64,000 bases of DNA. Origin: Diadema setosum (lineage: Eukaryota > Echinodermata > Echinoidea > Diadematoida > Diadematidae). The stretch covers positions 23,613,440-23,677,439 of the forward strand of contig NC_092688.1 of assembly GCF_964275005.1 (NCBI RefSeq). The letters run 5' to 3'. Below the pieces are notes generated by a model. That model was given only the letters and a program-made list of their open reading frames with translations, did no database searches and was not told the DNA's origin. A program made the translations under genes and the position numbers. Positions within the stretch are counted from its first letter, which is position 1. Every line of letters begins with the position of its first letter. Below are positions 48,731 to 59,700 of this stretch, in pieces.

Positions 48731-48900
48731 TTAAAACCTAAAAAGGCATTAAAACGCTTTATCCTGGCGAGGAAAGCGCATGTTTTTGAAACAAAACACC
48801 AAACAGGTTAGTCATCGCATTCTTCATCAGCGACCAGGATGCGATGTGATGTTAGATTAAAAATCCGTTTCTGAAGCAGAACATACACATAAGGGTATAC
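48727..48900. repeat. Dispersed repeat (catcagcgaccaggat family), copy 2
   Basis: Starts GAGATTAAAACCTAAAAAGG; nearly identical to 49416-49603. (TA)n lies on its left. Confidence 0.65.
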
Positions 48901-49415
48901 GTCTGCTCCTGGTCGGACGGATTTCAAAACTAACCTGCTTGTGATGGAATGCGTCTAAACTGGTGGTAGTTGTTGCCACAGTGCATGGTAACCGCGCAGA
49001 TTGTATGTGCGCGTTTGGCGTAGCAACGACGCATCCATGGACTGGTTCCCTCCACGAAGAGCCAAAGATGAAAGGATGAAATCAGTTTAAAAAACATGAC
49101 AAACATGAATCCCTGACAGCTTTTCAATGGACTTACATTGCCAACGTCATGCTCCGATTTACTATCACGAAGATAAACGGTTCAGAGACCCACCTCATCT
49201 TGTCTTTCACTGACGCAAACTCACACCTCCGGCCCCCATAGAGACATCCCAGCCAGTAGTTGTGCCTTGTCCGTGATGGAATACTGTATCAGACTTTCCT
49301 GATAGTCCACGGTCTTTCCCGTAGTCAATCAGACTTTTCCTGATAGTCAATCAGACTTTACCTGATAGTCAACCAGCCTTTCCTGGTAGTCACTGATCAA
49401 TAACGAACAGAAGTG

Positions 49416-49603
49416 AATGAGATTAAAACCTAAAAAGGCATTAAAACGCTTTATCCTGGCGAGGAAAGCGCATGTTTTTGAAACAAGACACCAAACAGGT
49501 TAGTCATCGCATTCTTCATCAGCGACCAGGATGCGATGTGATGTTAGATTAAAAATCCGTTTCTGAAGCAGAACATACACACAAGGGTATACGTCTGCTC
49601 CTG
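49416..49603. repeat. Dispersed repeat (catcagcgaccaggat family), copy 3
   Basis: Nearly identical to 48727-48900, including CTGAAGCAGAACATACACA. (TA)n follows on the right. Confidence 0.65.
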
Positions 49604-49623
49604 GTATATATATATATATATAA

Positions 49624-49659
<36 letters not shown>

Positions 49660-49660
<1 letters not shown>

Positions 49661-50426
49661 TACAACAAAATGATCCTAAAGTCGGGCGAGGTCGATTATT
49701 TGAAAATTGCATGACACAATTCCCTAATCTTTCTGCTTTAAATTGATATATAACACGTCTTATAAAAATAATCGGTTGCGGAGATATCGATGTTTAAAAG
49801 AGAGCATTTCAAGACGTCTGGGAAATCACTGTTTCGAGAAAAGCCCCCTAAAAGTTCTCCTTGCGACGCAATCACAATCAAGAGACACGCAAGTCAGTAT
49901 TAACCTCCGGACAATAGAAGTTAAGCCCCAGCAACCCCCGAAATGCTCCTTCAAACACAGCGTCGGCGGTCTCCTCACCGACCAATCAGTGACCAGGATG
50001 TCAGGAGAAGCGGCTAGGCATAGCGCAACCCGCCCGCACGCACCAGTCGACTGGGCAGTGTGCGAGCTTCACGCTTCAGTTAGCGGCAAGCAGCAAACTG
50101 ACCAATGAGATCACTCTGGTTGTTGTTAGGGGCGGAGCCTATGTGTGGCGCTCAATCCAAATGTTCGAACCAGTTTCTGCTTCGTTGAAACGCCAAAAAA
50201 AAAAAAAAAAAAAAAACATGGCCCAGAAAAACGCTATTTTTTGGTCTTTCCTTTCATCATTTTGCTTCAAAATTTCGACAGATGATAGAAGACATGTCAG
50301 ACTCTAATAATATGTCAAATTCAGGAAATCGTAAGTTTTGACCAATTTTGATGCTCTAACTTCAAACTCGATTTTCACGGCTTCGACCGTGCGCGACTTT
50401 AGGACCATTTTGTTGTAGCGGGTCAC

Positions 50427-50427
<1 letters not shown>
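49660..50427. mobile_element. MITE family 2, left end lost in (TA)n
   Basis: Matches 57014-57741 closely from ACAACAAAATGATCCTAAAG to the right end TTGTTGTAGCGGGTCACA. The first ~10 bases are replaced by TA repeats. Confidence 0.75.
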
Positions 50428-50594
<167 letters not shown>

Positions 50595-50624
50595 TAGTTG
50601 TTCCGCGTATTGGCAGTACTAGAA

Positions 50625-52000
50625 ATAGCAATAATAAAGTCACAACAGAGGAATGCAGGGAATACATTAATAGCCAATCTTGATTTAATGAATAATCCGA
50701 ATTTTCGAGGATCCTTCCTCTTCTACAGGGATGACAGTTCGAATATTCACACTGGGTGATTTCAAGTTCGGTGCTAGTGCTGGTGCTAGTGCTATCTCAG
50801 CACTAGCACCGGCAATAAAACCGGACTTGAAATCATGTCGGTGTTGGGAGCTGACCTCAAAATTATGACGTATTTCCGGTAGTTGGTGCTGGGCTCGGTG
50901 TTGAATGTCGTCTGCTGAACCGAGCTCCGCCGATTGTGTTAGCGATTTACGTGCTTTTTCGCCATTGACTAACACTAGCCCCTAGGGATTAACATTTTCG
51001 TCATTTCAAGTTCGGTGCTGGTGTTAGCGTTGCCGTGCGACACTCATATTCACGTCCATAATAGATGCACGTTTTACGTGCAAAATCTATGCTAACGCTG
51101 TGGTAGCCCACGTAACGTACATGAACACTCTGGACATGGCTTTATAAATCTGAGCCTGGGAGCAAAATTAAGATAGTTGTATTTTGGGGAATGGATGAAA
51201 TTTGTGTCATTTTAATCCGTCTTCCTCGCTATGTGTCTAAAACTAAGCAGTTTCGGATACATCTTTTAATATTTGACTGTAATCACGCGCCATCACTTTT
51301 TTCGTCGCGCTATTCCCGCGGAGCTCGCGGTGGTGCGATTCCAACACCTAGTGCTGGTGATCGATAATTTTGATCGGTATCGCCTCGTTAATCTGACCGT
51401 CGGTGTTGGAGCTCGACGCTGTTATTCGGGGGCTAGCACTAGCACTAGCACTAGCACCGAACTTGAAATCACCCAATGATTATTGAGAGTGAGGTGTTTA
51501 CCCTGCTAGCGCGCGCAATATGTGTAACCAAAAAAAAAAAAAAAAAAAAAAAAAAAATAGATAATAACAACAAACGCATGTTGTGCGCTTGTGAGTGTCA
51601 TACTCTACGTCATAATAGAGAAGACGTCACACTAGGATTGCGCGCGCTGCACAAAAATGAGACAATAATAGCAATAATAGAAACGTCATAAAGGCAATGA
51701 AGTTAACATGATACAATGAAAGTGCCAGTGGATTTTCACAGTGATATAGTCAATATCACTGTGAAAATCCATGGCACAACATGCGTTTGTTGTTATTATC
51801 TATTATTTTTTTTTTTCGGTTACACATATTGCGCGCGCTAGCAGGGTAGTAACACCTCACTCTCAATAATCATTGTGAATATTCGCACTGTCATCCCTGA
51901 AGAAGAGGAAGGATCCTCGAAAATTCGGATTATTCATTAAATCAAGATTGGCTATTAATGCATTCCCTGCATTCCCCTGTTGTGACTTTATTATTGCTAT
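50625..52000. mobile_element. Palindromic element with nested insertion
   Basis: The outer arms 50625-50745 and 51884-52000 are inverted copies (GAGGATCCTTCCTCTTCTAC and its complement). Inside, 51476-51592 and 51774-51876 form a second inverted pair around a short hairpin at 51721-51776. A 723-bp element (50753-51475) is inserted in the left part. Confidence 0.65.
50753..51475. mobile_element. Nested 723-bp inverted-repeat element
   Basis: Ends TGGGTGATTTCAAGTTCGGT and its complement, followed inward by CTAGTGCTAGTG-type short repeats on both sides. The other arm of the host palindrome shows the uninterrupted sequence (TTCACAATGATTATTGAG). Confidence 0.7.
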
Positions 52001-52014
52001 ATATATATATATAT

Positions 52015-52122
52015 ATAGAAGTATTGGAACAAGTTCACTCGGTTGACAGCAGGTTCATCCGTATTTTATTGCTACTCGGAGTTTCATGTCACCTTCATTT
52101 AGGGGCAATCATCAGGCAATGA
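52015..52122. repeat. Dispersed repeat (gaagtattg family), copy 2
   Basis: Over 90 percent identical by eye to 10194-10300; the left flank is (TA)n. Confidence 0.65.
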
Positions 52123-52189
52123 TCAAATACATCCCAGAAATGCATTTGAGGATATCGAGCACTCTTCATAGAAGGATAGAATCACCAAG

Positions 52190-52192
<3 letters not shown>

Positions 52193-52251
<59 letters not shown>

Positions 52252-52275
52252 CATAAATAATTATATATATATATT
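52193..52275. repeat. (TA)n microsatellite
   Basis: A TA run following the dispersed repeat at 52015. Confidence 0.8.
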
Positions 52276-52419
52276 CACCTGCACACTTTCCCTTTCACAC
52301 GCAGTCCTACTCATACACAACACACTTGCACACGCATGTAAAAGCACACGTATAGCATAAGACTTGTCTCATTTAAGTGGCTTGTTGCATGAGACGTGCA
52401 ATATTTTATTTCTCAAAAG

Positions 52420-52893
52420 GCGCGGTCAGACTGGCAAAAGATTGAGAAGTTTAAGATCGCGAAGTCTTCGCGATCTTTTGTCGTGCGGTCACACTGGCAG
52501 CCAAACTCTTTTCGATCTTTGAATCGAGAAGTTTGTGTCATCGGTGCGCGCGCGCAAGAAAGAAGAAAGAGCGCGCCTTCTGATGGCTAGTGACTGTGAC
52601 GTAACAAAGCACGACTGTACGTGACAATGGCCTCGCGCTTCGGAGACACAACCCGCAAGCAGGTGGTGGACTGGTTACGTGACAAAGATCGCGATGTTTC
52701 AGTTTCTCGCGGTCACACTGGCAAATGATCAAGCAGTTTGGAGGGGGTGTGGGAAAAATCCCTACCTGATGTGGGAAGTTTCGCGGGAAGTTTCGAGGGA
52801 AGTTTCGAGGGAAGTTTTGAGGGAAGTTTGCGGTCAGACTGGCAAAACCTCGAGATCTTAAACTTCGCGATCTTTTGCCAGTTTGACCGCGCC
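52420..52893. mobile_element. Inverted-repeat element, copy 1 of tandem pair
   Basis: Starts GGCGCGGTCAGACTGGCAAA and ends with the complement CTGACCGCGCC form, rich in GATCGCGA words. The second copy follows after 18 bp. Confidence 0.7.
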
Positions 52894-52911
52894 TAATGAA
52901 TATTGCGTATT

Positions 52912-53367
52912 AGGCGCGGTCAGACAGGCAAAACTTCGAGAAGTTTAAGATTGCGAAGTCGTCCCGATCTTTTGTCGTGCGGTCACACTGGCAGCCAAAC
53001 TTCTCGATCTTTGGATCGAAAACTTTGGGTCATTGTTGCGCGCGTGCAAGAAGAAGAAAAAAGCGCGCCGTCCGATGGGTAGTTATTGTGACGTAACATT
53101 GCACATCTGTACATGACAATGGCCTCGCGCTTCGGAGACACTACCCGCAAGCAGGTGATGGACTGGTCACGTGACAAAGATCGCTAAGTTTCAGTTTCTC
53201 GCGGTCACACTGGCAAAAGATCGAGAAGTTTTGAGGGGAAGGGGAGAAAATCCCTAGTTGATGTGGGAAGTTTCGCGGGAAGTTTGCGGTCACACTTGCA
53301 AAACTTCGAGATCTTGAAGATCGCGATCTTAAACTTCTCGATCTTTTGCCAGTCTGACCGCGCCTAC
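52912..53367. mobile_element. Inverted-repeat element, copy 2 of tandem pair
   Basis: Starts GGCGCGGTCAGACAGGCAAA and ends TTTTGCCAGTCTGACCGCGC. The interior is closely similar to 52420-52893, including GACAATGGCCTCGCGCTTCG. Confidence 0.7.
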
Positions 53368-53655
53368 TGTTTCTTGTTTGCAATGTGTTATTGGCTATTA
53401 TCATAATACAATTGCGTGCCATTATGATACAAGTATTGTGCGTGTTTAAGTGCATGTACGTATATAATTATGTACAAGCATTTGTTTTTACGATTATGTA
53501 TAATTATACTATGTAATATGTGTTGCTGGTATGTTGTTGCTATTTTCTCATTACCGTTTTCATTTATCCATTACTATGATACATTTTTATGATTTTTTAC
53601 TCCGGACAATGATGTACACCAAGTAGCATTAAGTCTGTGGCTATTTGCGATCATG

Positions 53656-54373
53656 GATCACAAAGATCACAAAACCACAAAAAAAAAAAAAAACAACAAA
53701 AAACCAGCCAATCATGGATTTTCACTTAAGGGCGGATTCTGAAAGATCTAAGATCTAAAGTGACGTATACTTCAATACAAATTGATTTTCCAAACGCATC
53801 TATAATGGAAAGAAAGTACACACTCTGGAAAAGTGTGCATTAAAAAAAACAAAAAACAAAACAAAAGAGGCTTTGAAGTTAAGTTTCTAGTCAAGTGCAT
53901 AATGTCACCCAGATGGGGTCTCTGCACTGCAGTGGTGAAAATTAAGATGATAATAGAACTCCATTGCACCCACAATGTGAAGGGATTATTAAGCTAAACT
54001 GTAAACTTACACATCACAAAGTACATTCTATTATTGACCGATATTAACTTAACACGTAATAGCATCACCCTTTCAAGATTTATAGAGTTGAAAGTAAAAT
54101 GTGTTTGAAAAATTTCTAGTGACCGGGATCCGTAAATCTGATAAAGCCTACGGCAGACCGAAGCAAAGTGTTCTAGAAAAAAGAAAAGCAGAAAAGATCA
54201 TTTCCCATCCATTCTAAGATCCAAAACTTTGAAAAAGAAATGACTTAAGATGTCTTTCAGAAAAAAAGAAGACGAAAACAAGTAAAAATTGACAAGGTGT
54301 TCCCTTTACACCTGTTTTGAGTCCTCACGGAAAATCGTGCCGTGCGACTATCTGTTGGTTTTGTGATGCACGT
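53656..54373. mobile_element. MITE family 1, reverse copy downstream of copy A
   Basis: Runs from a degenerate GGATCACAAAGATCACAAAA end to TTTGTGATGCACGTTCACA, reverse in orientation, with the inner GTCTTTAAAAGAC-like region decayed. Confidence 0.5.
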
Positions 54374-54375
54374 TC

Positions 54376-55527
54376 ACATTAATATTACTCTTCACACATG
54401 TTTCATATATCACTTAGTTTATCACCTTCATTCACACATCTATGCAAATTTTTAACAACATAATGTCATAATCGATATTACTGCTATATATCGGCCTCCA
54501 AACAGAATACCCAGCCGCTGTCCGCGCTAACGTGATCAACCACCGACGTAGCAATCGCACAACGTCACAACCGTCGTCCTTTGGGCAATAATACGGCCTG
54601 TCTTGTGTTTTTACTGATTCTCCTTTAAAAGTCATCAAATATTCAGTACTAGAAAACACATTTTTATTAGTATCATTGCCACTGAAATTACGAAATAAAT
54701 GCATAGAAAGGTGTTGCATTTCTATATCAACCCGCTAGCCTCTCATGGGTTGCTCGTTGTGCGTCCTTAGCTGGCCAAAGCAAATTACAGTACGTGTACA
54801 TTGAGTGCACTATTACACAATCTTCTACGTGAAATTCAAAAATTTCTCCGGTGAGAAGAGACGGACAATATCGTAAACGTTCTATTGAATCCGGATACCA
54901 TAATTGCTGCCCTATTAAAACATTATACCATTTACACATCTCTTAACTTTCGTTTCTACATGTGGATAACACACACACACACACACATACAATGTTTTGT
55001 ACCCTGTAGCGCAAGATAACATGATCAATAACGACTATGCAATTGAAACTATTACCCCCCCCCCTCTCTGAACCACTACTGCAGTTAAGGATTTAACAAG
55101 ACATTTTGCCGCATGTGTGTACATAAAATCTACAGACCCCATGGGTCCTTTTCAGGTCTTCCTTTCAAATCGACCGCATGTTACTTGTACTTGTATATAT
55201 TCATATTTGCTTGAAATAAATGTCATTGAACTTGAACTTGAATTTCTGTTTAATACCTCCATCATAAAATCCGCGAGAGTCGCCAAGTAAGATTTAAGTA
55301 GGTAAGTTACATTCATAAATAGACGATTATCAGCTCTGAAACGAGTGAATCCAACAAAATTGGATATCCCAATTAAACTGAAATAAGAATCAGTGAAAAT
55401 CAGTGTCCTAAATTTGTACTCTTAAATAGAAAGGTAAGGCTTCTCTGAAACGCTTTTATATTTTGCTCCTAATTGTGCTCAAACAAAAGAAAACATAAAC
55501 ATAAACAATTTGTCAGGAAAAACATAT
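54376..55527. other. Region downstream of copy A stop
   Basis: Holds minus-strand open frames at 54432-54719 and 54727-54939 of unknown nature and a retroelement tail near 55210. It may contain the 3' UTR of copy A. Confidence 0.35.
55100..55250 (+). mobile_element. Retroelement 3' tail downstream of copy A
   Basis: GCTTGAAATAAATGTCATTG is followed by repeated GAACTT, the polyadenylation-signal-plus-satellite tail style of the LINE at 27590. Only the tail is recognisable. Confidence 0.35.
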
Positions 55528-56773
55528 TCAAAGATCCACATTTGTATGAGTAACGTTCATATACAGTTCCTCTTGTGACGTTGCTTTATTGTCAATGTGG
55601 TCGTCTTTTGTTTTGTCCACCTTAGCATACAGTTCGTCGCACGTTGGTGGTTTTGCTGCCGAATTTGCCCCAGCTGTTTTGTTGACCGTTGCATACAATT
55701 CTTCGCACGTTGCTGGTTTTGCTGCCGAATTTGCCGCAACTGTTTTGTTGACCGTTGCATTCAGTTCTTCGCACGTTGCTGGTTTTGCTGCCGAATTTGC
55801 GACAACTGTTTTGTTTACCGTTGCATACAATTCTTCACAAGGTTTGGTGTTTGAAACATAACTCATGGGACTCTCAGGGTCATAGCAGTCGCTCAAGATG
55901 TCATCTCTCCTTTTAGGATGCTTGTCATTGGTGGAACCTTTATCAGGATTCAGCAAGCAGTATTCCCCGGAGTCGAAAGCGTCAGTGAACTGTGGTCTGT
56001 TGAACGTTTCAATACTACTAGCTTCGTCAGGATGTAGTTGATAATAGAAAGCATCGTCACGATTGACGGGTGTTAGGGATCCCGCGCAGGGATACGGTAT
56101 GTCATCACTTCTGTCGGAGTGAACTTCACCATGAGAAGAAGGACCAGAAACTGAGAAGTCTGTTGGGGGACTTTGCAAACTCTTATCCAGGAGGGAACAA
56201 TTACAGTGATCGTACTCACTGTCTGTATTGCTAGGAATACTCTGGGCAGATCGTTTGCCAAAATTCAACGAATTATAGCACCTTTCATCAAACAAATGGG
56301 CTCCATCAAAAGATCTAGAGCCTTTTTTCTTCAGCCAATCGTTTCCACAGAGGTCTACATCCTGGTATTCACAGTCCTCATAGCCGATTGCAGTTTGATC
56401 GAAAGATGTTTCCTGTACTCCATGGTTCTCATAAACACACGGGATACTTACTGATGCATGTACAGAGGTAGTTACGTTGTTCTGGAATGAGACTGCGCAA
56501 AGGGAGACTTTTTGTAAGTTTGATGCCTGTGACGGTCCCTTTTCTACTTCCGCGGCGTCCTGGTAGATGTGATAAAGGTTCTCTTGATGAGTCGTGACGT
56601 CTCTGAAAATATTGCCATGGTGGTTCTGGGAAGGGTGACCCTCTGCTACACCGTCAGCAATGGTAGTGTTCAACACAACATGATCCGTCGAGCTCAAATT
56701 TTGGTTTGGATTGTCTATGCGAAGCATCTCCAGTTGTCTGATTGACTGATTTGAAATTTGTGAGGATCTGCGT
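55528..56773 (-). CDS. Copy A exon: cytoplasmic tail with tyrosine repeats, ends in stop
   Basis: The terminal exon begins after an acceptor ending GTTACAG; the split Arg codon (AG+A) continues in frame to a stop at 55528. It encodes about 414 acidic, Ser/Thr/Tyr-rich residues with no recognised enzyme domain. Tyrosines sit in short motifs including LYHIYQD, VYENH, GYEDCEYQDV, FYYQLH, EYCLL and SYVSN. The last ~105 residues form five tandem repeats of about 22 residues with core EELYATVNKT. Repeat 2 has Asn in place of Tyr, and repeats 4-5 diverge (DELYAKV, EELYMNV). YxxV/L can serve as SH2-docking or AP-2 sorting signals, and YMNV and YENH fit the Grb2-type YxN pattern. Phosphorylation is inferred. 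The tail of copy B stops after about 91 residues. Confidence 0.85.
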
Positions 56774-59700
56774 CTGTAACGGCAATCATAAGAAAGATAC
56801 ACTGTTTACTGTTTTGGAAAAAAAAGAAACGAAACAGAATACAAACCACCAATAACAATATTGCATTTTCGAGACGGAATGAAAACAGATATCACAAATA
56901 TACAATTGTTAAATTTATCAACTTGTTTTGGTTTGTCCCACAGAAAAAGATGTAATAAGGACATTGAAATAATGATTGAACATCAAAATCCATTTACACA
57001 CTTTGAAAATATATGTGACCCGCTACAACAAAATGATCCTAAAGTCGGGCGAGGTCGATTATTTGAAAATTGCATGATATAATCCCCTAATCTTTCTGCT
57101 TTAAATTGATATATAACACATTTTATAAAAATAATCGGTGTTTAAAAGAGAGCATATCGAGACGTCTGGAAAATCACTGTTTCGAGAAAAGCGCTCTAAA
57201 AGTCTTCCTTTCGACGCAATCGCGATCAAGGGACACGCAAGTCAGTTTCACCTCTGGACAATAGAAGGTAAGCCCTAGCAACCCCCGAAGAGTTCATTCA
57301 AGCACATCAGCGTCGGCGGTCTCCTCACCAACCAATCAGTGACCAGGATGTGAGAAGCGGCTGAGCATAGCGCACCCCGCCCGCACGCACCAGTCGACTG
57401 GGCAGTGTGCGAGCTTCACGCTTCGGTTAGCAGCAAGCAGCAAACTGACCAATGAGATCACTCTGGTCGTTGTTAGGGGCGGAACCTATCTGTGGCGCTC
57501 AATCCAAATTTTCGAACTAGTTTCTGCTTCGTTGAAACGCCAAAAAACATGGCTCAGAAAAACGCTATTTTTAGTCTTTCATTTGATCATTTTGCTTCAA
57601 AATTTCGACAGATGATAGAAGACATGTTAGATTCCAATAATATCGTAAGTTTTGACCAATATTAATGCTCTGACTTCAAACTCGATTTTCACGGCTTCGG
57701 CCGTGCGCGACTTTAGGACCTTTTTGTTGTAGCGGGTCACATATGTTTTGCTGGAATACACACACATACATTTTAGTTGTTTATTCAAAGTTTGAAGCAT
57801 TAATTACGTTACTAAATAATGTAGAAAACGACAGCACAATGGCACAAGTAGGAAACAACTTCAACTACTTCCCGCAGCAATTTCCAAACACCAACCTCCA
57901 ACACTTTAACACATAATATACACACGCAAATACACGTACACACAATACTGAGTTTATACGGAAACACTCACCTTTTCTTGTGATGTCTGCACAATACTAT
58001 GACGAGAATGGCAAGAAGTATCGGAACAACACACAGTAGAGCTGCCATCGCAAAGACGTCACCATTATTCTCAGGAACTTCAGAAGCTGAAATGTAATTC
58101 AGTACAATAAATCTTTGTCATCCTTTGTAAAAAAGAAAAAAGGATATTGCATTTGAGCGCACAATGCATTCACATAATCCCGTAGAGTACACAATTATCG
58201 TATCATCAACAAAATAATCCTGAATTGATAGCCCTCAGATGCAATGCACTAAAGACATTATTTTACACATGGAAGGATAGGGTACCACTTAGTATGCAAT
58301 TTTGAGAAATTACCATTATTTGATAATATCAAATTATGGATTTTGCTCTGTTATGGAATTGCTCTATTCTAAATCAATATACATTTGTTATTGCCTTTGA
58401 ATTACTAATAGCAGATCAGGTTGACGCGATGACACAGGTTCCCATGTCGAAAACCCCTTTTTTCCCTCCATTTCAGGTCGCATGAAAACTGTGTGTGTGT
58501 GTGTGTGCGTGTGTGTGTGTGTGTAAAGATAAATCTGCTTACAATAATGAACATGAGTTAATATCGCAAGCAGCAAAACGTGGTTGCAATAACCATTTAA
58601 TATACAAGATGAAATTGAAAATCTGAGAAAAAAAGAAATCAAACGGTATCAGTAAAATCATCTTTGCTTCATTATTGAATATATACGTAATGGATATGTG
58701 TATAGTTAGATGATATCAAATAATAAGGATATGCAACTCACTTGTAGTCGTTTCGCTTGTGTCTGGTATGACTACATTTTCAGTTGGATTGCCATCACCT
58801 GTTGATGAAAAGAGCAAAAGAAGCAAGATGATAAGTACAGACAGCCGCAATGATGACATCATAGTATTTAGACCCACAATGACCTCGTCATGTAACATTT
58901 CATTTTTATTTCATTTCATCTTAACATCCAAATAATACAAAATTATTGCAATGTAACATCAGCGATTTGAAAAAAAGATTAACAAAAACAAAAAACTAAA
59001 TGACATGAAGCAAATACAAATACAAACAAATGCATAACAAAAATACAAAACACACAACCACCGATGGAGTGAATACGAAATTTTCATACCTAGTGGTATT
59101 AATTGTGCGCATTCTGATAAAGAAAAGATTAGAAACAGGATATCATTTCCTTGGAAAAGACTTCCATGAGTTATTGTATGAAAGAGTTTATATTTCCACA
59201 ACATGGTTGAACTATTTGCAACAGCCGGAGACACTTAAATTTTTATGATTATTTGAAATTGAAATTGAAATTATTATTTTATTTTTACTGTTTATTTAGG
59301 ACTTTATAATTACTACAACATAATGTCTCTGTCAAGTCTAGACGGCCAATCTATGCACTTGTGTACAGTTGATACATAATATTATGTACACTTGTGTACA
59401 TAATACAATGTCAAAAGGAAAGAAGAAAGGCAGTCGCGTTGGAATTTTATTCATTGAGTGACAGTGCGATATACTTCTTTTAGTTACCAAGCTATCTGCA
59501 TGACTAACAGTGTACATTACAATCATTTAGAAAAAAAAAAGGAAAACCTGTAAGTTTGAAAGATTTTTGTTCCTTTTTTTTAACAACGTCTTTAAGCAGT
59601 GAATAGAAACGGAGAAACAAGCCGTAAAAAAAAAGGAACAAAACAATGATTACACAAATCATAAACCGAACATGGAGAGAGGTACAATAGAAAGGTGCAC

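Noticed and set aside
55589..55861. Plus-strand frames over the copy A tail repeats
   Set aside because: They are shadow frames of the tandem repeats encoded on the minus strand.
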